Virus record (IMG/VR): IMGVR_UViG_3300042519_000226
Location: 1-29,028 of that record
Direction: 5' to 3' (one strand)
Length of the DNA stretch: 29,028 nt
From: a virus
The translations under genes and the position numbers were made by a program. Positions 1-8,192 of the stretch are shown here, piece by piece (the first letter of the stretch is position 1; every line of letters begins with the position of its first letter). A model generated the notes under the pieces. That model was not told the origin of the DNA. It searched no databases and saw nothing but the letters and a program-made list of their open reading frames with translations.

Positions 1-1635
1 AACTTTACCAAATACTTTATAAGAAACTTTTTTACCCCTTGCCTCCTCTGATTTCATATATTGTTGAGCGGCTTGTAATAATTCCATATTATTTTTAGGC
101 TTTACATTATTTTGTTGCATCCATTTATTGAATTCTGGTTGTTCTTTTAAAGCATCCATATATGGTTGCATTTCTTCGATTTCGCTAATTTTAACAAAAT
201 TTTCATCAATTTTCATAGATGCAAACGCTCTATTAGTAGCCTGTTTTCCATCTGCACATTTATCAATGCCATCTTTTGCAAAAGTTACTACTGCTTCGGA
301 TACTTCTGGACCAAACTGTTTTATGATACTAGCTAACATATATTCTGGAGTTGTATTTGCCCACATATCTTTCAAATCATTTTGTTTTTTATTTGTAATG
401 TGTAAGATAGTAGTTCTTCCATTTTTATCTTTACCAATTGCCATAGTATCATGGAATCCTAATTTATCAAATGCTACGATTTCCCTTTCGTAATGTTCAA
501 CATCTTCTGCATTTCCAGATTTTTTTGCTTCTTCCAATTTATCTTGTAAGTGTGTCCGAATTGATGCATCTGCTCCACCAGCTTTTGGATTAGATTGAAT
601 TATATGATACGGTTGTGATGTATCAATATTACTACCATTTTCAATCTCGTATAAAGTAGCGTGTGCACCATCAAATTCAGCATCAGCCCAGTCTCTGAAC
701 GCCTTTTCTTTTTTGGCTTCATCGGGTTGATTAAAACCTTTAGTACCTTTATTATACCAAAGGGAGTTAGGATTGGCTTTTAATCTTTCTAACTCCAAAT
801 CACCATATACTTTTCTTTCTGCTAAATATTGTACTGCCTCTTCTGCTGAAACTCCCAATTGTTCTGAAATCGCTTTAACTTTTCTAGCATTTGCTTTTGA
901 GTTTGCAAGAATATTTTTCTTTTCTACTTCAATTGCTTCTTTATTAGTTTCTTTAAATTTAGAATACCCGTCTCCTTTTAAATCATTTGCAGCACGTGTC
1001 AATGCCGATTCACCGTATGATGCAACCGAACCACCTGCTCCCGCAATACCTTTATCTCTCAATGCATTTACCTCATCTGATGCTTTAACAAGTTCTGAAA
1101 AATCTCCTTTGTTTAAAGATTGTGTAATTTCTTCTTGACGAGGTGTTAATTTTCCAGGTTCAGATTTTGGTTTCGAAGATTTAGTTGGTTTTTTTGATTT
1201 TTGTTGTGCGTTCTTTTCAGCACTACTAACACCAATATCTGCTTTTGGTGCAGTTTGTGGTGTATCTGCTTTTGGAGATGGTGTTGATGTATCTTGTGTA
1301 GGTAATTCACCACCATTACTCGCTTTCGCTTTCTCTATTTCAGCAGGAGTTGGTTTAACGTGTTTATCTGGATTAAATGTTTTAACGGTGTAAACATTAC
1401 CGGAATCTTTACCTTTTACAACTTCATCTTCTTTGATAACTCGTTTCGATTTTGAGGTGTATTCCTTTATATACTTAAATACAACAGATGCTCTATCTAC
1501 GAGTTGTTGAGCAGAATCAATATTTCTTTCTCTTAAAAGTTTTACTAATATTTGTTTATGAGATTCCTTTGTTAAGTCAACAATTCCTACCTTAACTGAT
1601 AAATCATCTAATGCTTCTTCAAAATCTGGATACAT
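1..1635 (-). CDS. Large protein of unknown function, C-terminus cut by window edge
   Basis: An open reading frame runs from an ATG at 1633-1635 to the left edge without a stop, giving at least 545 residues. I do not recognise the family. The first 75 or so residues look helical and charged (MYPDFEEALDDLSVKVGIVD at the start). Residues about 90-165 are a Pro/Lys/Ser/Thr-rich, probably disordered linker. The rest is a mixed alpha/beta or helical part rich in Lys and Glu, with no signal peptide or membrane segment. It follows the family A polymerase gene after a 39-base gap that carries the conserved ATATTTATA box, so it probably has its own late promoter. Its place at the end of the tail block would fit a virion or head-associated protein, but that is only context. 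The reading frame is solid; the function is unknown. Confidence 0.85.
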   Translation of the reverse strand, partial: MYPDFEEALDDLSVKVGIVDLTKESHKQILVKLLRERNIDSAQQLVDRASVVFKYIKEYTSKSKRVIKEDEVVKGKDSGNVYTVKTFNPDKHVKPTPAEIEKAKASNGGELPTQDTSTPSPKADTPQTAPKADIGVSSAEKNAQQKSKKPTKSSKPKSEPGKLTPRQEEITQSLNKGDFSELVKASDEVNALRDKGIAGAGGSVASYGESALTRAANDLKGDGYSKFKETNKEAIEVEKKNILANSKANARKVKAISEQLGVSAEEAVQYLAERKVYGDLELERLKANPNSLWYNKGTKGFNQPDEAKKEKAFRDWADAEFDGAHATLYEIENGSNIDTSQPYHIIQSNPKAGGADASIRTHLQDKLEEAKKSGNAEDVEHYEREIVAFDKLGFHDTMAIGKDKNGRTTILHITNKKQNDLKDMWANTTPEYMLASIIKQFGPEVSEAVVTFAKDGIDKCADGKQATNRAFASMKIDENFVKISEIEEMQPYMDALKEQPEFNKWMQQNNVKPKNNMELLQAAQQYMKSEEARGKKVSYKVFGKV

Positions 1636-1660
1636 ATTTTATTTGTGTTTCTGTATATCT

Positions 1661-1669
1661 TATAAATAT
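1661..1669 (-). promoter_or_regulatory. ATATTTATA box upstream of the left-edge gene
   Basis: The coding strand reads ATATTTATA, 5 bases after the polymerase stop codon and 25 bases before the ATG at 1635. It is one of ten exact copies in gene junctions of this window and is a candidate late promoter core. Confidence 0.5.
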
Positions 1670-1674
1670 ATAAA

Positions 1675-2940
1675 TTATCCTAAATGAACCAAATTATTGT
1701 AACTGGTTCCTTCATCAATTCGAACGGGAAACCCACCCTTTTCCATAATGGTCGGTAAAAGTTTTAAAATCCCTTCCCTCTCCATCGGATGTGTATCTAT
1801 GAGAAACGCATCATAAGTGTATAGAATCAATTTCGATTTCATCCCACTCATTTGGTTTAGGATATCACTCATCTTTTTATAGTTCACTTCCGTTTCGAGG
1901 GCTTGTAGGAGATAATTAAATACCTTTTGTTCAGTCCCTCCTTCTATTTTAGTGAAATGAATTTCCCTTCCGTATAGGGGTGTTTTCAGAACTCCGGAGA
2001 TTACGAACTTTTGGTAAACCTCTTTGATGTATTTATCAACGGTTTGATAAAATGGTATCTCCCTTGCGAACGAATCCAACCCCCCATAGAGATACTTAAA
2101 GGTTAGAGCCTTTGCCGTTTCGTAATCCGTTCCATAAAGATTGGCAAGGTGTTGGTGAGCAGTTTCTCCTTTTGGAAATTCATACCCTACGATTTTCGCA
2201 ATCAAACGGATGTGATACGATTCATAATCAAATTGAAGGAGAGTACCCCCATCAAAACGGCTAACAAAACAATCTCTACTACCATCGGATTTGTTAAGAG
2301 CAGAGTAATTTACATTAAGGTGTCTATTGGATGGTCTACCCGTAGTTGTGTATGGATTGTATTTGGTATACACTTTACCCTCATATATGTGATTGGGAGA
2401 GAAGCTAAATCTATCAATAAATTTTTCCTCTTCGACTTTCACCCCAGCCCCCTCCATCCTCCCTAACTCTTTTATAGAATCTGAATATATACGATACCAA
2501 CTCTGTCGATTTTGTATATCAGGGATTGATTTTAAGAGTTCGTACCACTTCATTAGTGGGATACAATCATTCAACTCATTATAATCGGACCTATACCCCT
2601 TAAAAAGAGTTTCTGCCCATTCAGAGAAATTAAATGGTTTACCATATTCTTCGAAGTAAACCCATTCATAATCCAACCCGTCTGATTGAATATATCGGTT
2701 TCCTAAAACAAGAGTATTTTCGTTACAAAGTTTATGTATTGGAAAAATTGGTAAGGTTGAAGCATCAACATGATTGAAATTTATTATACCATCATCGGTT
2801 TCAGTTCGATAATACACAAATGATAGGTGTGTACCAAATTCGTGTGCTTTGGGTGAACCCCACACTGGTATCAATAATCTAATGTTTGGATTAGATTGGA
2901 CAAAAAAATGTAGGGTATCCCTATTTTCTATTAAGTTCAT
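1675..2940 (-). CDS. Family A DNA polymerase (polymerase domain), short phage form
   Basis: The 421-residue protein carries the polymerase motifs of DNA polymerase I. A TTTGRPSNRHLNVN block (198-211) corresponds to the TxxGRLSS region. Motif A is FDYESYHIRLIA (237-248) with catalytic Asp238. The O helix keeps K277-x3-F281-x3-Y285-G286. Motif C is YTYDAFLID (374-382) with Asp377. Three deviations are visible: the motif A Glu (Glu710 of E. coli, the sugar steric gate) aligns with His243, the O-helix Arg aligns with Tyr273, and motif C has YDA in place of HDE. Residues 1-150 may be a remnant of the 3'-5' exonuclease fold, but I see no exonuclease acidic motifs. Length is far below full PolI, so it would be polymerase-only. 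It is unusual inside a tail gene block, and its codons look less A/T-rich at third positions than its neighbours', suggesting separate acquisition. Confidence 0.9.
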   Translation of the reverse strand: MNLIENRDTLHFFVQSNPNIRLLIPVWGSPKAHEFGTHLSFVYYRTETDDGIINFNHVDASTLPIFPIHKLCNENTLVLGNRYIQSDGLDYEWVYFEEYGKPFNFSEWAETLFKGYRSDYNELNDCIPLMKWYELLKSIPDIQNRQSWYRIYSDSIKELGRMEGAGVKVEEEKFIDRFSFSPNHIYEGKVYTKYNPYTTTGRPSNRHLNVNYSALNKSDGSRDCFVSRFDGGTLLQFDYESYHIRLIAKIVGYEFPKGETAHQHLANLYGTDYETAKALTFKYLYGGLDSFAREIPFYQTVDKYIKEVYQKFVISGVLKTPLYGREIHFTKIEGGTEQKVFNYLLQALETEVNYKKMSDILNQMSGMKSKLILYTYDAFLIDTHPMEREGILKLLPTIMEKGGFPVRIDEGTSYNNLVHLG

Positions 2941-2946
2941 ACCCTA

Positions 2947-2977
2947 CAAATATATAAAATTTATTTCAATAATCCAA
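2947..2977 (-). promoter_or_regulatory. Candidate Bacteroidota-type promoter for the polymerase gene
   Basis: On the coding strand TTG (2975-2977) is followed 20 bases later by TATATTTG (2947-2954). This fits the Bacteroidota consensus of a -33 TTG and a -7 TAnnTTTG. The -7 box ends only 6 bases before the ATG at 2940, so a transcript from here would be leaderless or nearly so. The ATATTTATA box of other junctions is absent here. The match is short and could be chance in AT-rich DNA. Confidence 0.35.
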
Positions 2978-2978
2978 G

Positions 2979-3758
2979 TTATTCTCCCCAATGGTTTTTA
3001 CGAAGTTCATATACATCGATTGGCTCACGTTTCATGTGATTACCTTGATTAAAGTATGCTCCTTTTTTTAGATATCCACCCAAAAAGTTTCGTCTAAATC
3101 TATTTGATTTATTTGGTTCTGAACCATGAATTGTGTGTGAATGAAGTAAAACAACTTCTCCTTTACGAAGGTATCCTTCTACTTTTCTAAAATCATGTCC
3201 TTCTGGCATAACACACGGCTTACCTCTTTCGTTTCTCCAAAACTTTGGATTACTCTTTGCTCTTTCCTCATCAATTTCAATAGGTAAGACTGGTAATCTA
3301 TGTGAACCTTCATAATTCCATACTGCACCATTTTCTGGATCGTGATTATCTAACGCTAAAGCAGTATTGATAATTTCGTTATGTTTGCAACCTGTATAGA
3401 ATCCATTTTGATGTTGGTCTCTACCCAATTGTCCTGGTGGTTTGAAATATGCCCAAGTTTGTAAGCCTATCAACTCTCCCTCCATCAAAAACTCCATTGC
3501 TTCAATCAACTTTGGATGGACAAATAATTTTTCTAATTTTGATGATAATTTGTGTGGATATGCAAATGGGTCCCATTCTCCCCATTCTTCACCATTATCT
3601 TTAGTAGTCAATGACCGTTCTTGACGTAATTTTTCTAATTCATTATTAATTTCATCACATTCTTCCTCTGTAAGGAGTTGTAATACGGTCCAACCTCGAT
3701 ATCTCCAATCGAAGGTCATTTGTTGAATTTCTTCTTGTGTAAGATGTTTAAATGCCAT
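2979..3758 (-). CDS. Phytanoyl-CoA dioxygenase (PhyH)-like Fe(II)/2-oxoglutarate oxygenase
   Basis: The 259-residue protein has the layout and length of PhyH-family oxygenases, which use Fe(II), O2 and 2-oxoglutarate to hydroxylate small molecules or side chains. The first metal-binding strand reads GRDQHQNGFYTG (112-123). The distal part is HSHTIHGSEPNKSNRFRRNF (206-225), giving the distal His211 and an Arg (220, 222 or 223) for the 2-oxoglutarate carboxylate. NGAVWNYEGSHR (143-154) matches the usual 'NG.l....GSH' core block. The HxD motif is here His116-Gln-Asn118: the metal-binding Asp is an Asn, and the codon reads AAT directly. PhyH-like genes are common in marine and freshwater T4-like phages, usually with unknown substrate. 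It may be inactive, use an altered metal site, or modify a virion or host molecule. Confidence 0.88.
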   Translation of the reverse strand: MAFKHLTQEEIQQMTFDWRYRGWTVLQLLTEEECDEINNELEKLRQERSLTTKDNGEEWGEWDPFAYPHKLSSKLEKLFVHPKLIEAMEFLMEGELIGLQTWAYFKPPGQLGRDQHQNGFYTGCKHNEIINTALALDNHDPENGAVWNYEGSHRLPVLPIEIDEERAKSNPKFWRNERGKPCVMPEGHDFRKVEGYLRKGEVVLLHSHTIHGSEPNKSNRFRRNFLGGYLKKGAYFNQGNHMKREPIDVYELRKNHWGE

Positions 3759-3789
3759 AACTATTAATTTGTTCTTTAAGTAAATATAC

Positions 3790-3798
3790 TATAAATAT
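3790..3798 (-). promoter_or_regulatory. ATATTTATA box upstream of the PhyH-like gene
   Basis: An exact coding-strand ATATTTATA copy, 27 bases beyond the preceding gene's stop and 31 bases before the ATG at 3758. Candidate late promoter core. Confidence 0.5.
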
Positions 3799-3825
3799 TT
3801 TTTATTTCCAAATTTTTAAATAATT

Positions 3826-4203
3826 TTATGATTTGTAAAATTGTGTTACATTTGGTAAATACAATCCTATATTTTTTAATGTAGTAGATGCAATAAACAA
3901 AGATGCTTTATTTGAATCAATGATTCCCTTATCGGTAATATCACCTTTTTCATTATAAACTGCATTCAATGGTCCTGATATTCTCCATCTAACTATTTCA
4001 ACATTCCAATTTGGATTTTCATTTAATTTTTGAAATGTGTTTAACGAAATTTCATAAACAAATCCGTTTACATCGTTTGCTTTTTGAGCAAAGTATCTAT
4101 CTATACTCCCAATAGCGTAATCATCTTCAGTTGGAGATGGTACAATCGTACTAGGAATCGATAGTGAATAAAATGTTTTATTTTTAATTAAATCTTTATA
4201 CAT
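3826..4203 (-). CDS. Small conserved-type virion protein, function unknown
   Basis: I place the start at the ATG at 4201-4203, one base after the hub gene's stop, giving 125 residues (MYKDLIKNKTFYSLSI...). A TTG eight codons further upstream would overlap the hub gene and is less likely. The protein has a 'RYFAQKANDVNGFVYEIS' segment and a 'VRWRISGPLNAVYNEKG' segment. These resemble small proteins that often follow baseplate genes in uncultured myoviruses, but I know no experimental function for them. It is probably translationally coupled to the hub gene, which argues for a role in the baseplate or in tail completion. No transmembrane segment or signal peptide is seen. Confidence 0.8.
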   Translation of the reverse strand: MYKDLIKNKTFYSLSIPSTIVPSPTEDDYAIGSIDRYFAQKANDVNGFVYEISLNTFQKLNENPNWNVEIVRWRISGPLNAVYNEKGDITDKGIIDSNKASLFIASTTLKNIGLYLPNVTQFYKS

Positions 4204-4204
4204 A

Positions 4205-6460
4205 TTAATTGTTTTCTTTAACTTCAATTCTATACCCAGCTACAATTGTAGTTTTCCAACCATTTTCATCTAATCCATGTTTTACATTTGTAATTTGAAA
4301 ATATCCATTTCTATTGTATATTTCAGGAACACCATCAATGAGAAAATATTCTCCAGCACTCAATCCAGCAATTCCATCGATTGCGAGAGTTATTTCTAAA
4401 AATGTTAGAGCAGTAGTTCCTTTTGGTTGCTTTCCTATTGTAGATTGTATTAAACTGGCATCAGTGTAAATTAAATTATTACCAGAAGTTTTACTATCTT
4501 TATTTGATTTGAATTTGACAAAATTTTGAGTCAAAACTTCATTCATATTTGTTTTTTCCTTTTCACCGTCTCCTTCTTTATCTTGCTCTGTTACACTTCC
4601 TGAAGGGTTTAGAATTTTATTCCATTCTTCTGCTTCTTCAACTAATTTAATTTCAAGAGCATTTATTGAATAATACCCATCTGCATTTTTTGTTCTGTAA
4701 TTATTAGCCTGTTTATATGCTCTAGTTGTATTTGTTTCTTTTTCTTCAGTTTTATCTTTGTTAGCACTATCTATGGCAAGTTGTGTTGAATATAATGCCT
4801 GTGATTGCGCTAATGCATCCAATTCCATATCAAACTGAAATTCTTTTACGATAGAACCCTTTGCACCTATTTTAAATCTATATTTTTCATCGGATGATGT
4901 TGATGTAGATGTTGATGTAGATGTTGATACTGATGTTTTTAATTTTCTATCAATTATAGTATTAGTTGAAGAAGCGGATGGAAAATCATCAGGTTTGCCA
5001 ATTTCTAATTTACATAAACCAAACATAAATTCATTAATCACACCTATTAATCCATTTACAATATCAGCTTGTGCGTATGCTTGTGAATAAATTCGTGCAA
5101 ATGTATCCCATTTAAAAAATACATTTAATAAATTTCCACTATTGGATGATAATGAAACAGTTTCAGATGGGTCAAATTTACTCGTTAATGTTGTATTTGT
5201 AGCTGTTTTTTGATTTGAAATATTAAAACTATATCCATTTATAGGTGAATCTACCGATTCATCTTCTTTAATTATTATTTTTTCTTTGTTATTAGTGTCA
5301 GTTACTACTTTTATAGATGGTAATTGTCCTGGTAGTATAAAATCACGTGTGGTTGATATAATAAGTGGTGATGAACTTATTGGTATAATATCCTTACCAT
5401 CTAATGTGTAAGCTGCCTGTAAATTATTTTCAGATTGTTTATATACTACTATATTATTTAATATTTTCATTAACAGTCTAAATGAAACATATAGGTCTTT
5501 ACTAAATTTAGTATCTTCCTGCTTTTCGTTTATAACACCCCAGTTAAAAAATTCATTCTTATCATCTTCTTCTTTTATTATGTTTGCAAGTTCTGGTACA
5601 TTCATATCCGCCGCTACTTTATTTACCCAAGATTGAAATGGTTTTACTTTGGTATCGTTAGAACCCTTGTCTGCTTTTGTGCTTGAATTTGCCTGTTTTA
5701 CAGGCATCCATAATTGCAATTCATTTCCTGCGGATACTTCTAACATTATATCGTATGTACCATCTTCGGTGGGACTAAATGTATAATTAGTAACCATTCC
5801 AGCCATATAATCATACTCATAATTAGTATCTTGTATGGTTTGTAAATATGCTTGTTTTGCTTTTATATATGCGTTTTCTTTATGAGAAAATATATTTAGA
5901 TAAGCATTTACATAATCATTAAAATTCTTTTTTGCAAATAATTTAGAACCTATTATGTATTTATTAGTTTTATTTTTAATATCAGTGTTCCATCCCCATT
6001 CTATTACAACTTTAGTAGCAGGTCTTAAAAAAAACAATTCAAACATTTCCAATTGCTTTAAACTAAATACTTTTATTTGTAATTGTGCAGTCTTTAATGT
6101 ATTATTATTACCATCAGTATCCAACTCCATTGATGTTATAATTGGAGTAGATATTCTTCTATTTGTTTCATCTACAACTTCTATTGGTTTTCCATTTAAG
6201 TCATAACCAACAATTGTTTTGCCAGTTTGGTATAGATTTTTTATATCAGTAGTATTTGCAACCACACATCCACAAAAAGCATTTATATAATCTTTCTGTT
6301 TTATTATCTGTTCGGCTGATTTTCCGTTGTTTGTTACTACGGTAGCAGAACTCAACATGATAAATGGTGATAGAGAATTTACATAACTAATATCATTTTC
6401 TCTTTCTGTTAATTTTTTTACTATACCCGGTTTTAAAGGGGCTAAAAATGGAAATCCCAT
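4205..6460 (-). CDS. Baseplate hub protein (gp27/gpD-like)
   Basis: The 751-residue protein is the best candidate for the central baseplate hub, which closes the tail tube and carries the spike. Evidence is partly positional: it follows tape measure, tube-initiator and LysM genes, where P2, Mu and related phages encode the gpD hub. In sequence, an 'ATKVVIEWGWN' motif lies near residues 147-157. The last 90 residues (GIAGLSAGEYFLIDGVPEIY, then NGYFQITNVKHGLDENGWKT) have the shape of the terminal hub domain, where a short beta domain ends in a 'G.f.it.v.H......W.T.i.a' strand pair. A Ser-Thr repeat linker lies around residues 512-524. The middle is rich in Asn, Lys and Thr. The start ATG is 4 bases after the LysM gene's stop, so translation is probably coupled. 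Hub assignment is moderately sure; virion structural role is nearly certain. Confidence 0.75.
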   Translation of the reverse strand: MGFPFLAPLKPGIVKKLTERENDISYVNSLSPFIMLSSATVVTNNGKSAEQIIKQKDYINAFCGCVVANTTDIKNLYQTGKTIVGYDLNGKPIEVVDETNRRISTPIITSMELDTDGNNNTLKTAQLQIKVFSLKQLEMFELFFLRPATKVVIEWGWNTDIKNKTNKYIIGSKLFAKKNFNDYVNAYLNIFSHKENAYIKAKQAYLQTIQDTNYEYDYMAGMVTNYTFSPTEDGTYDIMLEVSAGNELQLWMPVKQANSSTKADKGSNDTKVKPFQSWVNKVAADMNVPELANIIKEEDDKNEFFNWGVINEKQEDTKFSKDLYVSFRLLMKILNNIVVYKQSENNLQAAYTLDGKDIIPISSSPLIISTTRDFILPGQLPSIKVVTDTNNKEKIIIKEDESVDSPINGYSFNISNQKTATNTTLTSKFDPSETVSLSSNSGNLLNVFFKWDTFARIYSQAYAQADIVNGLIGVINEFMFGLCKLEIGKPDDFPSASSTNTIIDRKLKTSVSTSTSTSTSTSSDEKYRFKIGAKGSIVKEFQFDMELDALAQSQALYSTQLAIDSANKDKTEEKETNTTRAYKQANNYRTKNADGYYSINALEIKLVEEAEEWNKILNPSGSVTEQDKEGDGEKEKTNMNEVLTQNFVKFKSNKDSKTSGNNLIYTDASLIQSTIGKQPKGTTALTFLEITLAIDGIAGLSAGEYFLIDGVPEIYNRNGYFQITNVKHGLDENGWKTTIVAGYRIEVKENN
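4888..4937. repeat. GATGTW hexamer simple repeat in the hub gene
   Basis: On the plus strand, GATGTT and GATGTA hexamers alternate about seven times with one variant unit (GATACT). On the coding strand this gives alternating Ser-Thr codons, a flexible linker in the hub protein. Because the unit is a multiple of three, length changes would not shift the frame. Confidence 0.75.
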
Positions 6461-6464
6461 AACT

Positions 6465-6767
6465 TTATTTATTTATTTTTTCTAAATCACTTAATACCGT
6501 AGATATATTACCTGGAATTCTTAATTGAGTTCCTGGATTAATAAAAAACGATGCTTCATTTAGATTGTTTGCAACTGCTATTACCCACCACAATGCTTTA
6601 TCTCCAAAATATTTAGAAGCGAGTATATCCAATCTATCAGATGCTTCTGAAATAATATAAAAATCATTATCAGACGGTTTTATTTTCGGATATATAGTAC
6701 TACTTATATACTGTTTTTTAGTATCTTTAGTTGATAAGGTTTTGGAATACAAATATCTACTTGCCAT
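6465..6767 (-). CDS. LysM-domain baseplate protein (T4 gp53 / P2 gpX-like)
   Basis: This 100-residue protein consists mainly of a LysM-like fold. SDRLDILASKYFGDKALWWV (about 43-62) is followed by 'IAVANNL' and, at 78-85, 'NPGTQLRIP', the usual ending 'pG..l.IP' of LysM. Single LysM proteins of this size sit between tape measure and hub genes in contractile-tailed phages, and T4 gp53, a baseplate wedge subunit, contains such a domain. It is thought to help build the baseplate rather than to digest peptidoglycan. Its ATG overlaps the stop of the upstream 457-residue gene by one base (TAATG), an arrangement typical of translational coupling. I am confident of the fold and of a baseplate role; the exact T4 equivalent is less certain. 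Confidence 0.88.
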   Translation of the reverse strand: MASRYLYSKTLSTKDTKKQYISSTIYPKIKPSDNDFYIISEASDRLDILASKYFGDKALWWVIAVANNLNEASFFINPGTQLRIPGNISTVLSDLEKINK

Positions 6768-8140
6768 TATTCTTTTGTTTCGTTTATTTTGCTTGCATTG
6801 GGACTTCCATCAAAATTATATTTGTATTTAGTAATACCACCTGCAGTGGTTTCGGTTTTATGATTTTCAATAATTTTCATACCAATTTGTACATCTATTA
6901 CAGATGGATATAAGGTATTGGCAAGATTTGATAAAAGACCGCTGAATGCAGTACTTCCAGACGTACCACCATTAGGGTTACTATTAGGCCATACGGTATT
7001 GTCATCTATTTCAAATGATAAACTTTCTATATACCCATATACATTTTTATACATATCACCAATTGTTAAGTAAATTAAATTTGGAGAAAATGCGTATTGT
7101 GATGTTTGAGTATCTCCTCCGTATTTCATTTCTGAAATTTCTTCATAAGGAAATGCCAATGATTTAAGATAATTTACCTTTTTTATCATTACACCTTTTT
7201 CTTTAACGGTTGTGTAATATAATTTTAAAGTAAATTGTAAAGTGCGTTCCACTCCCAAATATCTATTCACTTTAAATGGTGAACCTAAATATCTAAAATT
7301 TGTCCATTCTGGACTTATATTTTCAGATAATCCTGTTACAGCTCCTGCAAATGGAATTATTGATTTGTTTCCTTCTTTTCTGAATAATACCCAAATTTGA
7401 TTTACATCTCTATGATTCAGTATATCAGTAGTTAATTTTGATTCATCATCATATTTTTCCGTTTGGTTGATAAAATTATTTGCACCATCCCATCCAGCTT
7501 TTTCAACTGGATTTCTCTCTTCGGTTTTAACTTCTATTGAAAATAAATCAGTAATGGTTTTATCTCCTACTGTAGTGTTGTTGTAAATTTGTTTATACTT
7601 TGAAAATTTTGTATCTTCTCCCATAGTTTTACCTCCCAGTTGAGTTCTTCCAAATTGGGGTGCAAATCCTTGAGGTTTTCCATTATTTCCTTTTAATTTT
7701 GTTGCTAATTTTTTTAAATCTTTTGCTGAACCAAATTTGTTTAATCCTTGTTGTACCACTAAAGCTGCAGCGGATGCAGGAGATTGTCCATCCAATAATC
7801 TCTTAATAATTGAATTGGGTGCAGGTGTATCTTTTACATAATATGCTCTATCAGCATCTACTGCGTTTCTTAATTGAGCTTGAGTTAATGCAATGAGTGT
7901 TAATGGTTTCGCAAAAGGAGCTTCACTTCTGAATATAGTATCTGATGGTCTATTTGCAAACCCACCTAAAGCACCTCCAACTTGATTTCCAATTGCATCT
8001 GCTACCTTACTAGGAGATGATGTTAATAATGCGGCACTACGGGCTACATCAATAAATCCTTTACTTTCAATTCGGATTTCTCCTAATTTTCCATAAAGGT
8101 CTTTTTTCTGTGATTTGAAAAGGTCTCTAATTTGTGCCAT
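6767..8140 (-). CDS. Baseplate / tail-tube initiator-type structural protein (gp48/gp54-like)
   Basis: The 457-residue protein lies between tape measure and LysM genes. The N-terminal half is Ala/Gly/Lys-rich and probably flexible (residues 1-190). The C-terminal half is a compact beta-rich domain: 'GAVTGLSENISPEWTNFRYL', 'GSPFKVNRYLGVERTLQFTL', 'PNLIYLTIGDMYKNVYGYIE' and 'SLSFEIDDNTVWP', then 'VIDVQIGMKIIENHK'. This pattern is what I expect in tail-tube-like baseplate proteins at the tube-baseplate junction, such as T4 gp48 and gp54, or in the Mu gp44 position. I cannot separate these by eye. The ATATTTATA box lies 18 bases before its ATG. Its stop overlaps the next start, so it begins a tightly coupled baseplate operon with the LysM, hub and 125-residue genes. 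Confidence 0.7.
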   Translation of the reverse strand: MAQIRDLFKSQKKDLYGKLGEIRIESKGFIDVARSAALLTSSPSKVADAIGNQVGGALGGFANRPSDTIFRSEAPFAKPLTLIALTQAQLRNAVDADRAYYVKDTPAPNSIIKRLLDGQSPASAAALVVQQGLNKFGSAKDLKKLATKLKGNNGKPQGFAPQFGRTQLGGKTMGEDTKFSKYKQIYNNTTVGDKTITDLFSIEVKTEERNPVEKAGWDGANNFINQTEKYDDESKLTTDILNHRDVNQIWVLFRKEGNKSIIPFAGAVTGLSENISPEWTNFRYLGSPFKVNRYLGVERTLQFTLKLYYTTVKEKGVMIKKVNYLKSLAFPYEEISEMKYGGDTQTSQYAFSPNLIYLTIGDMYKNVYGYIESLSFEIDDNTVWPNSNPNGGTSGSTAFSGLLSNLANTLYPSVIDVQIGMKIIENHKTETTAGGITKYKYNFDGSPNASKINETKE

Positions 8141-8158
8141 CTATAGTTCCGTATTTAC

Positions 8159-8167
8159 TATAAATAT
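8159..8167 (-). promoter_or_regulatory. ATATTTATA box upstream of the baseplate operon
   Basis: An exact coding-strand copy, 25 bases after the tape-measure stop and 18 bases before the ATG at 8140, the shortest spacing to a start of the set. Candidate late promoter core. Confidence 0.5.
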
Positions 8168-8192
8168 CTCTAATGTAAATTTATAGGAATTA

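Noticed and set aside
128-1138. Plus-strand ORFs at the left edge (128-493 and 773-1138)
   Set aside because: A continuous minus-strand frame of 545 codons with sensible protein composition covers the same DNA.
3826-4227. TTG start at 4227 for the gene after the hub
   Set aside because: It would overlap the hub gene by 23 bases, while an ATG immediately after the hub stop gives a compact coupled start.
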